Part shown: piece by piece, positions 34,356 through 47,059 of the stretch
Numbering within the stretch: position 1 is the stretch's first letter
Layout of the letters: each line of letters begins with the position of its first letter
DNA from: Dermatemys mawii
Taxonomy: Eukaryota > Chordata > Testudines > Dermatemydidae
Length of the DNA stretch: 64,000 bases
Assembly: GCA_007922305.1 (NCBI GenBank)
Contig: ML677366.1
Location: 15,476,338 to 15,540,337 of the forward strand
Reading direction: 5' to 3'
Notes under the pieces: generated by a model
What the model saw: only the letters and a program-made list of their open reading frames with translations
The model's database searches: none
Told to the model about the DNA's origin: nothing
Position numbers and translations under genes: made by a program

Positions 34356-35240
34356 AAAAATAAGTCAGTTCATTCACATCTTCCCTGCACTTCCACTTCT
34401 GTTTCTAAAGAAAACAAGAAAGACTCTCAGTATTTTTAACCAGGTCACAATGAGGAATAGGTGGACATCTCATGAAAAAGCATAATCTCAATACTTTCAA
34501 TTCAAAGTATTTTTCCTGAAAGAAGCTTTGGTTCTATTCCCAGAGATGGCACCAAATCACTGAGAGAGACTTTGAGCAACTGTGCCTCCATTTTCTCTTC
34601 TGTGAGATACTTTCCTGCCATGAAGAGATTATACAAGTTTTCATGGGAGGTGTGGGAAATCACGTTGCTTAGTGTGTCACCTAATCCAATCCCTGGCCCC
34701 ACCTACTTTTTCCATATGCCCCAGGAGCCAACTCAGATGTTTTAATGGTAAGGTGCCTGAACTGTGCTACTTTCACCCCCCGCCCCCCAGCATGTGTGCC
34801 CATTGCAGCTCTCAGCATATTGGTTACATTCCATCATGGACAATCAGGGAGGAGCACATGGATCTACTACACATTGCAACAAATTCAGGGGACATCTGAA
34901 CTTTTGGATGCTTAGCCAAACCCAATTTGCAAATCTGAGGTTCGCCCCAAATCAGTTAATGTTTGGAGTCCAAACATTTTGAAAAGCCATCTGTGTTATC
35001 AAAATAAAAACTTGACTAAATTAAGGGGAGAATTAAAGGGAGAATTAAAAGAAAAATTGTCTTATTCAGTGTATAGCTCAATATTTCTTTCTTCTCATTA
35101 GGTCCAATGACAAGCACTACAGACCTTATGAATGAATGAGATGCTCTATTTCTCTCCAAGTTATGATTCCAAGCATAATATACTATCCTGTACCCTGAAA
35201 TAGGGTAGGTTATTCCGCAGGAAACAGGGGGCTTGATAGT

Positions 35241-35392
35241 CAGGGCTCTCTCTAGTTTTTTGCCGCCCCACCCAAAAAAAAAAAAAAAAAGGCCAACGGA
35301 TTGTGCCGCCCAAAGAACGGCCGGAATGCCACCCCTTAGAATGTGCTGCCCCAAGCGTGTGCTTCCTTGTCTGGTGCCTCGAGCCGGCCCTG
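35241..35392. mobile_element. Non-autonomous hAT transposon (152 bp)
   Basis: An exact 8-bp target duplication, TTGATAGT, lies at 35233-35240 and 35393-35400. The left end is CAGGGCTCTCTCTAG; the complement of the right end is CAGGGCCGGCTCGAG. An A16-18 tract lies inside. The same family supplies the end seen at 454. Confidence 0.9.
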
Positions 35393-35400
35393 TTGATAGT

Positions 35401-38033
35401 AATTTAACCAGAGCTGTTTTTTGGAATTATACATTTTGGTGCAAAAGAAGTATGCGTCTTGCCCATATGTCTTTTCCCTTCCCCACCTCCCCTGTTGTAA
35501 TACTCTAGGGACTGCCTAATTGATAAGCTAATATAGAAAAATAAGAATCAGGAAAAAGACCATACTGCCCAACATGCCTGCCATACTTTGATTACTATTA
35601 ACCTACTGTTTTAGTCTTTTAGCTGAAAGTGAAGTTTGCTGCACTCTACAATAAGACAAAAAGACAGGTTAATCTACTAAATTATTAGAGTTTGAGAAAA
35701 TGAAAGAATGTAAGAAGAAGATAAAAGGAGGACCCTACAGACAACCACGATAAGGGATTTGATTGCCATCTGAGCGGCCTTTATTTCTCCAAGTAAACCC
35801 AACTGCTTGTTCACATCATGATGCAAAATAATCCGGGGCATCAGGAATGGTTAATGCTCTGCGAAAGGTTATAACTGCACAGCTATGCAAAGCTTGATGT
35901 GTTTTTGCACACTAAGGGGCAGACCCCCAGCTGGTTCAAGTTATCACAGCTCTACTGAAATCACTGGAGTTATGCCAATTTACATCAGCCGAGGATCTGC
36001 CACTGAAAACTTAAAAATGCATGAAAAAATAAAGGCTGAGAAATACATCTTAAAAGCAGCTTGTATCTATTTTAATCAAGCATTACATTTGGCAATAAAG
36101 CTGGCAATGGAGGATCAGTTGATTTAATGGTTGAGCTCTCCCAATTAAATCTTACCATGGTTTGCTTCATCAGCAAGTTATTTGTCACGCTTAGCAGAGA
36201 GTTTCCAAAACTCTGTCATACTGTCATATGCATGTAACAAGCAGGGAAAAACTGTTCCACTAAGTTGCTTTTGGACTAAAACAGAGAAGTGTGGTTTGAG
36301 ATTCATGCTTCATAGGTGATCAGATTCTCCTCCCACCAGTAGCTGTTACTAAGGAAAACAGATCTTAGATAAAGTTGCTAAAGTGTTTTCAGGTTAGTTA
36401 CATTTTCTCAGTTAGGTTACTTATTTCAATACATTTTATTTAAAAACTATTTAGATTAAGCAGGTGTCCAAGAAAGTTACTCAACTTTATTAATTAAATG
36501 ACCATTTACAAATATGCAATATAGTAGCATCTTACATTATCCTCATGCTACATATTTTTTGATGCACTGGAAAATAGATCATAGCAAAATATGAAAATTA
36601 CTGCAAAATAAAATATTTAAGCAGCCTCTCCCTAGTTATTCAAGTTTAATGGCTCAAAACCATTCAAATATTCTAGAATCACACCTGAAGAGTTGCTGAA
36701 CATGGGTAAAATGAGAGGTTTTACCCACTCATTTCTCATGTAGTCACTGCTCAGAAGACAAATAATTTATGGATCAACCTTCTACAGAGGGTAATGTTTC
36801 ATCTGCTTGAATAAGGTTTCAATAGAATCTTAAGGTGAAACATTATATTTCTATAAAGAAAGCAAAGAGGTTGGAAGAGAAAAAGGGTTACTATTTCAGC
36901 AAAAGTTTAACATTACATCAATTATACACTTGTGAGACAAGTAACAGTTGTGTTTACCTTAAGGAGCATTGGCTGTATAAATTACTTCTGACTACTGTCT
37001 CTAATTGCCACTCAGAATATTTACATGGAAATGCCAGGCAGGTACTAAAGGAATAGTTCCCAGCAATAGCGTATTAAAAATGTGGAGATACTCTGGGAAG
37101 AAAATAACCTTGACTACCATGGTTTTAGGGTTGTTTGAAACTGAACACATACTGCCCTCTTCTTCACTATTTGCAGTAAGGTTCTAAAAATAGTTGGCAG
37201 AAGACTCTAAAGAATTGATCACTTCAGCTTTATGAAATATCAACAGCCTTCCAAAGATACTTATCTGGATTATTCAGCCTTAAACCCTCCTGAATACACA
37301 ATTCTTGTCTCCCCTTGGTTGCAGAGCTCTAAACAATTAAATAAGTGGATACTTTATGTAGTATGTTTTCAGCTTTCTATTTTGTTCAACAGGAAGTTAT
37401 GGCCACTGAAGAATTTCTTTTCATGTTAATTTAGCACTGACCCATATTAGAGCCTTCTGACTACCATGCAAATGCCTGAATCAAATAGCAAAATATCTTG
37501 TATACTTTCCTAAGGGGATTTACCTTCACAGGACTCAAGGTTCACTGTGTTTGAAATATTTTCTACTCTAAGGCTGAGTGGGAAGAAATTATTTTATTGC
37601 AAGTGTGAGTATATGTATGAGCGAGAGTGCACATTCCAAGCTAATGGTTAGTTCAGAGAGATCAACTGTCTAAGCTTAATAATTTGAGATTTTTGATGGA
37701 TCTATGCTGTGGAGTAGCAGAAAATAAGACAAAGCAGAGTTTCACGTGGCCACCGTTGCAAAGTATTAGGACTTTTGAACAGTGGTGGGAATCTTTCGCT
37801 GTGGAACGGAAACAGTTTGTAAATCCAACAGAGCTGAAATTTCAGATTAATAGAGTATTTATCATGTTTGGCTCCAGGTGATGTGGTACATTAATGCACC
37901 AGCCTTTCACCTCCAGAAAGCAGAATCTAAATCCATATTAAATCATAAATTACAATGAATTTGGTGGCCAGCACAAACAGCAGTTGCTCAAGATAGGTCC
38001 GGGGACCATCTTTTTGCTCTGTGTTTATACAGT
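35401..38033. other. Intergenic DNA, one palindromic repeat, otherwise featureless
   Basis: Apart from the palindromic repeat at 35916-36001 nothing was recognised. The open frames at 36835-37056 and 37232-37429 show no family and no splice signals that would join them. Confidence 0.5.
35916..36001. repeat. Ancient palindromic (MITE-like) repeat
   Basis: The left arm GGCAGACCCCCAGCTGG...TTATCACAGCTC and the right arm ...GAGTTATGCCAATTTACATCAGCCGAGGATCTGCC are inverted and diverged copies of one another. The same family occurs at 15893-16005. Confidence 0.6.
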
Positions 38034-38041
38034 GCCTAGCA

Positions 38042-38264
38042 CAGTGGTTCTCAAACTTTTTGTATTGGTGACCCCTTTCGGACACCAGGCCTCTGAGCAC
38101 AACCCCCCCTTAGGGTCGGGGTCAGAGCCAGCAACCCCCCGGGGCAGAGGCCGGGGTCGGCAGCCCATGGCAGGGGCCGGCTGCTGGCAGCAGAGGCTTG
38201 CAACCTCCACATAACTGTGTTGCGACTCCCTGAGAGGTCGTAACCCCCACTTTGAGAACCAATG
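38042..38264. mobile_element. Non-autonomous hAT transposon (223 bp)
   Basis: The ends are CAGTGGTTCTCAAA and, complemented, CATTGGTTCTCAAA (13 of 14). An exact 8-bp target duplication, GCCTAGCA, lies at 38034-38041 and 38265-38272. The interior is GC-rich and noncoding. It is a different family from the 30069 copy, though the ends are related. Confidence 0.92.
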
Positions 38265-38272
38265 GCCTAGCA

Positions 38273-39372
38273 CAAGGGAACCCTAATCCATGACAGGCTC
38301 CTAGTTGATATCAAATACAAATAAATAAATAATTACAGTTGAGATTCACATCATAACAAGGGTATAATAGGTAAAGTTTGAGGTGTTTGAGCAGAGCTCT
38401 GAGGAAACTCACACAACACTACCAAGCCAGTGCTATTTGTTCCGTGCTTTCACATTAGCTCAAAATTTGTTTGTAATTTTTTGGAGTTAAGAACCTGTGA
38501 CATTGGCAAGTCTGTCACCTCGAACTGATCCCAAAGTTCAATTAGTTACAGTAATTAAAAACTGAAAAATCTGATTTTGAATATTTTTCCCCCGCAAAAG
38601 AATTCTTGTTTTTTAAAAATAAAAGCCTACTTTATAATTGTTTCCCCTGACAGAGTGGGTTATTTAGAACATATAATTTAAGAATTTTTATTAAGCTATC
38701 TGCAAAACAGACTAATGAACTGTGCAACTTTATTATGATTAGCTTCAAAAAGAGTGCTGATGAACTACGACTATTTCCAAACATGTATATGAATGAGGTT
38801 TTGTTGACACAAATACTGGGTGAATAGTTGTTCTTTGTACAAACAATTATATTCAAGTGAGAAACAGGGGTATCCATGTGCTACCAGGAGTATTCACTCT
38901 GTCCTATTTGCTATTCCTCTCTCTCCTCTTGGAAGAGTTTAAATAATCCAATCCGGGAGCAGAAAGAATACCATATGATTTAAATAACAACTCACACACC
39001 ATGAACAGTGCAGAGTGAACAGTTCATGAACATAACAGGCTGAAATTTGTAGTTATGGCAAATACTTGTGAACAATAAACACATTAAGAAAAATCAGGAT
39101 CAGTTTGCAATAGAGTCAAGAAAGGAAGAAAAGAGCTAAATTCATTGCTTAATTTATTTGCAATGAATAACTGGACCAGATCTAGTTTTGATTACATTAG
39201 GTAAATTAGAAAGAAAAAAGTTTAAGCAAATAACTTGCAAACCTAGGACAGCAGCTGTGGAGGGGGGTGTCTGAAAATTGGAGAGAGTAATTCCATTCAA
39301 TTTCTTGTTATGTCTCATTCAAATAAATTACACAAACTGTAGTCTCTATATAAAAGATTGGAAAGGCTCAAG
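38273..39372. other. Intergenic DNA immediately downstream of EFL1
   Basis: AT-rich, with no repeat or gene recognised. Transcription of EFL1 (minus strand) is expected to terminate somewhere here, beyond the poly(A) signal at 39373. Confidence 0.5.
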
Positions 39373-39520
39373 TTTATTAAAACTGAAGCCACAGACAAAT
39401 TACAGCATATAAGAAATCTTGTGCAAAACCGCAAGTCCAAGATGACATTTTGAATCTGCTTTACAGAAAATAATCCACCTGCACTTAGCTGAGTTGGTGT
39501 AGAACTGAAAGTAGAGGCAG
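39373..39520 (-). promoter_or_regulatory. EFL1: EFL1 3' UTR with AATAAA poly(A) signal
   Basis: Immediately downstream of the EFL1 stop codon on the minus strand, AATAAA occurs at 39378-39373, about 143 nt after the stop. Cleavage is expected 10-30 nt further on, near 39345-39362, which gives a 3' UTR of only about 160-175 nt. The actual cleavage site cannot be read from DNA alone, and longer alternative 3' UTRs are possible. Confidence 0.7.
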
Positions 39521-39709
<189 letters not shown>

Positions 39710-40356
39710 CTAAAAAGAGAAAATTGTAGAAAGAAGTAAATAATTTTTTTAAAAAGCAGATTAGAGCATTTCCAATAAGTTTTTGTGTTCTGAATGACCA
39801 TATTTTTAGAAATGACAAATCTGAACGAAAAGAAAAGAAAAAGGTAGGTATGGCTTCCTAGCTGGCATACAATAAGCTATTCAAGCCAAATGCATTTAAG
39901 CAGCCTTAACATGTTCGATGAGTGAAGTACTCACTTTTTGTAACTTAGCTTTATGCATTTGCTCTTGGATTTAAAAAAAAACAAAGACACAGAGATTTGG
40001 CAAAACTATCATAGAGGCATTAAAATCAAACTAAAAAACTCATTTTAAGTTTCAAAAAGTCACTTCTCATTTAGATTTTTGTTGGATTTGCCCTGCCTGG
40101 TGATTTTACTGGCGTTCAGTTGCACTGAGAAAATACACTCATTTCTGTCTCAGATTCCTCAATCCCTGCACAAAACCTTAGTAAAACCAGCCAGGGTTCT
40201 TGGCAAGGCCTGGGGAGAGATGAAATCCTTATTCCTGGAGCTAAAGCTTGCCGCTGGAGCTGCTCTTGTAGCTTAAAGTATGTCATAATATCTGTGGAGC
40301 TTGTGAAGCCTCCTCTATAGGAGGTTTTGGTTGGTGGATCTACATAGTCATGGAAA

Positions 40357-40446
40357 GAACGAGGAATACTTGTGGCACCTTAGAGACGAACAAATTTATT
40401 TGAGCACAAGCTTTCATGGGCTACAGCCCTCTTCATCAGATGCAGC
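40357..40446 (-). mobile_element. GACGAAG-type retroelement-like repeat, copy 2
   Basis: Read on the minus strand: GCATCTGATGAAGAGGGCTG, TAGCCCATGAAAGCTTGTGC, then CTCAAATAAATTTGTTCGTC and TCTAAGGTGCCACAAGTATTC. It belongs to the same superfamily as 5631-5841 but to a different subfamily (helix II and the segment after GCTC differ). It is a fragment with no clear target duplication. Confidence 0.8.
40402..40439 (-). ncRNA. Hammerhead-ribozyme-like core, copy 2
   Basis: On the minus strand: CTGATGA (40439-40433), extra A, helix II GAGGGCT/AGCCCAT (one A-A mismatch, one G-T pair, GT loop), GAAA, AGC-UUGU-GCU as stem III, then C. The total is 38 nt, identical in length to copies 1 and 3. Helix II sequence differs from copy 1 but remains paired. 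Stem I is at most one pair, so autonomous cleavage is doubtful. Confidence 0.4.
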
Positions 40447-40984
40447 ATGGACTAAACAGATGTGCCCGTATCCCAGCCTCTGACCAGAACCCCAACACTT
40501 CGCATGGAAAGAGTGGCAGAAGTGTAGAGTCCCCCTGCACAGTCTCCTTGAAGCCTTCCCCACTTCACTCTAGGCAGAGACTGGGAGACTCCTTTTATCA
40601 TGTAATGATACATGGTGTTCATACTGACTATCCCTTCCATGGTGGGTCCCTAGGAATAGCCAAGGGTACTTCATTATAAAGATTCTCTGTGGTCTTGAGC
40701 AGCACTACACCAGACTGAAACTGGTCTAATATGCTTCCTTACACAGTGTAAAAATGACACCCACAACCTATGGATATTAACTACAGTAAGCAGTGGTAAT
40801 ATTATGAATTTAAAAGGTAAATAGGGACAACATATTTTCATTTCTATTTATTAGGTCAGAACAAATGGAATGTTTAATGTGTGATGAACCAAGTAATATT
40901 GGCTCTTATAATTTGAATTCATATTTTTTTAAAAACACATTACAGAAAAGAGTTGAATGGACAGCTTCTAACTCACTAACCGAA

Positions 40985-41770
40985 TGAAGCAAACCACAAA
41001 GGGGACTTAGGGACCAACATCCAGCTTTTAGGCAGCACTGTCATTCACAGTCACCACTCAGCTGCTGCATAACCCTGCAGGGATGTAAAGTCTCTACGCG
41101 CCCATTTGCCACTGCTACAGACTTTAAGGTGCCTCAATTTTGATGGCTGTGCAAGTTCACAGACACTTCAGTCATGACACTGCCCAGCAGATTGGCATCT
41201 AAATCACACCTAAGCCGCAGCAGGATTCACAAACTATGTTTCCCTGCCTATCTTATCTCTGGGTCCTGACCAGGATGCATGCTTTGAACACACCTAAACA
41301 CACCTTTCACCCAGTAGTTAGGGAGAATGGGGATTCAAACCAAGCCTCTCATCCCCTGGGTGAATGCTCTAACCACTAGGCTAAAGGTTATAAGGGGGGC
41401 AGCCTTGTCACCATCACTACCACCTCCTGTTTAAGGACTGAGTCAACTTACGTGCCTAACTCCAGGTGAGGGTTTGAGTTGTGCATCCTGAGTGGAGCTC
41501 CCACCCTGATGTTAGGCACCAACCTCCATTTGAGGGGCAGGGCTTAGGCAGGCCACATCCCTGTCCTTAGCTTTTCTTACTAGCTAACTCAAGCAGCTCT
41601 CTGTTCAATGTGCTAGCTTTTGTGAATCCCTTTTTGGCTGCCTAACTCTCCTCATGCATTGTAGAGGGAGCTGAGGTGCAGAACTTGGGACTGTCGATTC
41701 CACTAGGCAGGCATGATGCCTCAAAGTGACGTGTTGCGTGCCTAGGACCTTCTTGTGAATCCCACAGTAG
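40985..41770. repeat. Old interspersed repeat with inverted CACAAA-type blocks
   Basis: GGATTCACAAACTATG near 41223 and TTTTGTGAATCCCT near 41620 (again CTTGTGAATCCCAC near 41751) are inverted copies. Inside is a tRNA-like stretch, GGGATTCAAACCAAGCCTC...GTGAATGCTCTAACCACTAGG (about 41330-41385). A similar tRNA-like stretch occurs at 53060-53145. The class is not assigned; a composite of a tRNA-derived SINE and a DNA element is likely. Confidence 0.45.
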
Positions 41771-41814
41771 GCCTCTATTATCCAAAAGCAATTTGGACTT
41801 TTTGAGAAGCCACT

Positions 41815-44800
41815 GGAGGAGGGAGGGAGGGAGAGAGAGAAACAGCTATGATAAACTGATAAAGAGAAGAGCTGACAACGTGTTTGTTCCAGTTATAAAA
41901 GATACTTAATTTGAGAGCTCTCAAGGTCTCAACTGATATATCCAGATAAAAAGAAAATGTTGACTTTAATACTGGATGGTCAAAGCAATTATTGTTGAGT
42001 TCTTGGAAGTCCAAAAAGCCAAGAAATAAACACCTGATAACATGAAGGTCTGGTAGCCTGTAGGTGCTCCTTGTTGCTGTTGGATTCTTGTACAAAGAAC
42101 TTTAAACAAGTCTTCTACAATGACTCATTAAAGATCTTTTCTTGGAAGAGACATAGCATGGAGTGTGGATACCCCTCAAAACAGAATAGGGCAGTTGGTT
42201 CCAGTTAATTGCTTTTCTTAAACTGAAGAACATATTTGGACAGGAGAATGGAAAAAATCTGGATTCTCCTAGATTGAAGTTACGAAGAAATCCTTACTGG
42301 AAACATTTTAAGATTTATCATGAATACAGCTACCTGTTAAATGTATCTGTTTTCCAATTTGTAAGGAATGCATTCTAGAGCCCTAGACTAAAGATTACAG
42401 TTATCTCCTTCATTTACATTTGTAATATAGATTTTAACTGTGAATTGCTGAACTATAAATTCGGCTAAATGTGGACAAATAAGCAAAATCTTGTAATAGG
42501 TAATAGATCTCTTTCCACTTGATGATGATACAATTTTTTTGTTAATCATGCCCTGGATACGAGTACTTAAATCAATAACTTTGTGTCTGTATGTGTGAAT
42601 GAGTTACATTCAAGCCCAAATACAGACAAATACTACTCAGACCACTGTGTTTAAACTTTGAATTAATAGTGCTATCATCAGCTGAGATTGTGGAATTCTA
42701 TACACTGAATAAGTATGCAGTAATGAAACTCATTTGATTTTACTACCGTTAGTAACTATCATACTGAATTAAGAAGTTATAGATGTATACGTGAAACCTT
42801 CTCAGGACTAAATTTAAGAATCCACTTTAGACTTATTCTTACTTAGTAGATTTTATCATAGGTACAAGGAATTAGTCCTAAATCATTAAGAGTGTTCATC
42901 AAATCTGAGGCTCATATAAAATGTATGTGTAATCAAATCTGGGAAATGGTCCTTGGTGAATTGATGTTTGGGTAATTAAGCAAAATTGTATGGCGCTTTA
43001 GTCCTGAAATTCAACTTTTCCTTTCCATTAGTGGACTATTATCTATGAAGGAGCCTAAAAGTAACTGGAATTAATAAGGCATTGAGGAACTAATAGTTAC
43101 AATTAACAAGGTCACCTTGCAAGAATGTTCGATATGAATAATGAATGATAAATTTGACCACTGAATGTCAGTTTAGGTTATTCAGTTGGTAAGTTTCAAA
43201 ATTCGTATGTTAAGCTTCTAATATTCATCAACACACTTCATTAGTTTCTGTTAGGGGTAATCAATACATTTTCTAAAAGTCAAAGGTAATCTTGAGTCTG
43301 TTTCCTTAATTAAATCCCATGAATTACTGAGAACAGTAGTATAGGTAAATATCAATTGTGTTTTACACATTTTTCTCACAATAATCAAGGACATTATTTT
43401 AAATTATTTTTGAAATACAAGGTTACAGCTGTTTAGCACTCAAAGAGACCAGGAACTTCCAATTGTAAGCAGTTTATCCCCAGATCTGGAATTTTTTTGT
43501 GTGTGTTTGGGGGGGGGGGGGGGGGAGAGGGAAGCAGTATTATTGTATTTATTGTACTTGACCCAGTTTTTAACTGCCATATGACATTTTAAGACAAGTA
43601 GGGCCACTTAAAACTATTTTAAGTTGAACGACCAAAAATAGAATAAGGAGATACTGATTCAAAATTGGCAAAATTTGAAGGAAAATTCCCTTAAACCATA
43701 ACATTTTATAAACTATTAATTTAAAACCCCAGGTTTTAGAAAGCCCAGTTTTGCTGACATATTTGTAAATTATGAAGCTTACTGTAATTCAAAAGTAAGA
43801 AATTACATTGCACTGTAATTTATGCAGTACCTGTTTCATAATGAGGTTACAGTGAAGAAAGCTGGAGATGGCTATTTTGGACAAGGCGATTGAAAAGTGC
43901 ATCATAGACTCAATCTTGCAAAGCACTCAGCACACTGACTCAGCCATCCAAGTGCTGAAACGTGCTTAAAATTAAGTGTGTGCATAATCGCAGTGAAATA
44001 AATGGGACGACTTATACACATCCAAACACCCACTTCTGTTGGCGGAAACTGAACATGCTTATGGTGGTCTGGCAGGAGACCAAGGAAAAAAGTCAGTGCA
44101 CTATAATATATTAATATGAAAATTAGCTTCCCAACCAGGACTAGATTTTTTTTTTTAATATGCACATTTGTGATTGACTGACCAAAGGAACATCTGTGAA
44201 AATAACCTACATCTGCACATTTCTATTGTCTCTGGCAGTGGCACTTCTGATTAACCAAGGCTCACAAGCTCACGATGCATAGCCATTCTGATATTTTGAA
44301 CAAGAATTCATGCTCTCTTAATCTATACTTAAAATACAAAGATAGTCTCGTTTATGCTTATAAGTATAAGCATACAAGTATATGCTTATAAGTATGGGAT
44401 GGGTGCTGGAGAAATACCTAATACGGACACATTTTCCAATTAGTGTAGGAAGAAGTTATTTCACTAACATTAACTAAAATTTTATGCCTGGATGCCTCTT
44501 CTGTTGATGAAAGAATGGATGCTCTTGACTTCACAAGCATTTCTAGCTCTCATCAAAGTAGATTGTGAAGAAACAGTAACCAAGAAAACCAAGAAAAAGT
44601 AACCACATTGTAGTACCAGTTAGCAATCGGTTACGAAAAGGCATGACTGGCCTGGGCATGCTAGATAATATTATACTAAATTATAGCAAAGAAGATACAA
44701 CTAGAAAGAATTTACCGGAATTCAGGAAACAAACTGTGATTTGCCCTGGGAATTCACCAAACCAACCACAGAACAATGACACTAATGTGCAGAGCTGTGT

Positions 44801-47050
44801 GAGGCACAGAAAAAGAAAACTTTATATTGCCCTTCTGTGAAATATCCCTGACACAGTGAGGTGAAGGTAAGAGCACAGAAGAGAGATCTTTTCTCTCTTA
44901 GTCACAGTCAGCCAATGGACCGAAGCAGATGAATGTACCAGGTGGTGACCATCATAAGCATACCCTGTTCACAGAGTGCTGCAGAGTAGGTCTCATCAGT
45001 TTGCTTCCACTGGGGAGTTGTTAGGGAACACTGGGCCTAGGTTCTATGGAAGCAGCACTGAGTAAGTTTTTGGCTCTTGAATTACTGTTTGTGTATTTGG
45101 GGGCCCACACAGGAAAAAGCCCTTGATATCTATGTGGCTGAAATGGAATTTTTGTCAAAACAGAACCCTAAATGATTCATTATGTTCTCAGTGGAACAAT
45201 CCTTTTGGGATAGTCTTAGCAGCTTAAGAGAAAGCAGTTAAGGTTGATCTTGGAGGAAAAAAAGACATCCACAAATATTATTTATCTTACATTCCAAGTC
45301 ATTTTCACTTAAAATTCCATTTGTAGGTTTCCAAATACTTTTTGTTGCAGTGCAAAACTTTAAAATATAAGATAAAAGTATATCTTATAATACATTTTAA
45401 AAACAGACCTGCCAAACTATACTGCACATACATTTTAAATATGATAGTTTATTGACATTGCTTTTGGCAATGGACAATTTTGTTATATTCCCACACAAAG
45501 ACCTCTGTCAAAACAGAATTAGGGTTGAGAATATACTGCCCTAAAACAACAAAATGTTACAGTTAAAAAAACAAACAGGAAATTCAATTAATAATCTAAC
45601 AGTCTTTACTATGCCCTGCTTTCTATGCCCGTCCTCCACTTGGGGATTGATAATCCTGACCAGAGACCACATGAAACTTTTATCTTAGCCAAGCTATTCA
45701 CACTGTAATTCTAATACTGTCTAAGAGACATTGCTGGGAGGCACTATATATAATATGGAGAGAAAAAACAAATGTAATTGTAAATGTAAATTTCACTTGA
45801 ATTTTTTTCAATCTGTATGATTATGGTTTTCCTGCCATTATGGAATAAATGCTTTTGAGAGAATAGCAAGAAATCAAGAAGTATATTTTAAAATGTCACT
45901 ACAGTGGATGCAATTTGACAGAGTTACAGAAACAAACATTTTCTTTTCTTTATGCAACCGAGAGTTCTCATTAGTATATATGAGCTGATTTTTACTGTAG
46001 CATGACCCAACCACTAGATAACAATCTGGTCAATGTTCAAAGCAAGTAGTAGGGAGGACAATGGCAATCCACAGCTATGCAAATATCATCTCAGAGTGGA
46101 CAAAATAGCTACTTCTCGAATGGGCATACGTTATAATTAGAAAAAAAATGTTTTTAAAGTTGATTTGAAAAGCTAATTACAAATTGTGGCTTTTAAAAAT
46201 ATCTTTTGATTGAACATTTAGGTAATGGATCGTTAAAACAATTTACTTCATTATAGGTGAAGTACTTTTCTAAACGCATCAATATAGAACATGATTCAAT
46301 AAAATGAACTAGAGCACACTTCTGCTGATAATAGATTTTGAGAATGGGATCCCTTAAATGCAAAGCTATCTGTGTATGATGGAAGTGTTTTTATTCTGCC
46401 ATTTAATAATTATTTCACTTTCTACTTTACATAAGCTCTTGGAATTTATATTTTCTATTTAAGATTAAAACTACAAGCAAGTCACTATTAAAATTCCACT
46501 ATAATTAAATACATCAGTGAAATACATGCTGAAAATTGTGACAGAATAATGGCTAACCTCTTGTGTTCACCAACTTCCTTGCAAAAGCATAAGCCAATTG
46601 GAGGCATAAATAAATGATATTTATAACAACATCAGCTGGGGGTGATGTATTTTTAGTAGGTGAACACATTAACTCAAATAGTGTATGGTATTCGAGAAAA
46701 AATCATTGTAAAGCATAGGAAAATTTAACTACAGAGAATCAACAACCTTTAATACCAAATTTCCTAAACAAATCCTCCAAAGAAAGCACACACAACTCGT
46801 TTACTATAGCAAGCTGAACACTAAAAGGAAAACAAGCTTAATTTTCTTTTAATCTAATTATCTACATGTTAACCATTCAAGGAAAACACGTCTTTGTGCC
46901 TTTAACACAGACACAACTCCTTATTAAAGACTGTGTCTCTAATAATTAACTTCTAAAAATGTTAATTGCTGTCTAAGTACTATTAAACATGGATTTTTTC
47001 TTAAATCCTATGAACAGGTATATAACTTACTTATATATAAATACACTATA
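41815..47050. other. Repeat-poor AT-rich block within the EFL1 intron
   Basis: More than 5 kb without a recognisable transposon end, CR1, LTR or exon, unlike the flanks. It contains a GGGA/GA-rich tract (about 41818-41840), a G17 run (43509-43525), a small palindromic cluster (44354-44397) and AT-rich unique-looking DNA. Repeat depletion can mark regulatory or conserved noncoding sequence but also simply old diverged DNA; I cannot tell which. Confidence 0.5.
43509..43525 (+). repeat. G17 homopolymer run
   Basis: Seventeen consecutive Gs follow GTGTGTGTTT. The run is G-quadruplex capable, but its length may be a sequencing estimate. Confidence 0.9.
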
Positions 47051-47059
47051 TAAATTGTT

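Noticed and set aside
1..39372. Search for MEX3B, the neighbour downstream of EFL1 in other vertebrates
   Set aside because: No long KH-domain or RING-containing exon is present; it probably lies beyond the low end of the window.
44354..44397. Possible CRISPR-like or regulatory repeat (ATGCTTATAAG units)
   Set aside because: Only a short cluster of a 9-bp palindrome and a partial repeat; no regular spacing and wrong kind of genome for CRISPR.
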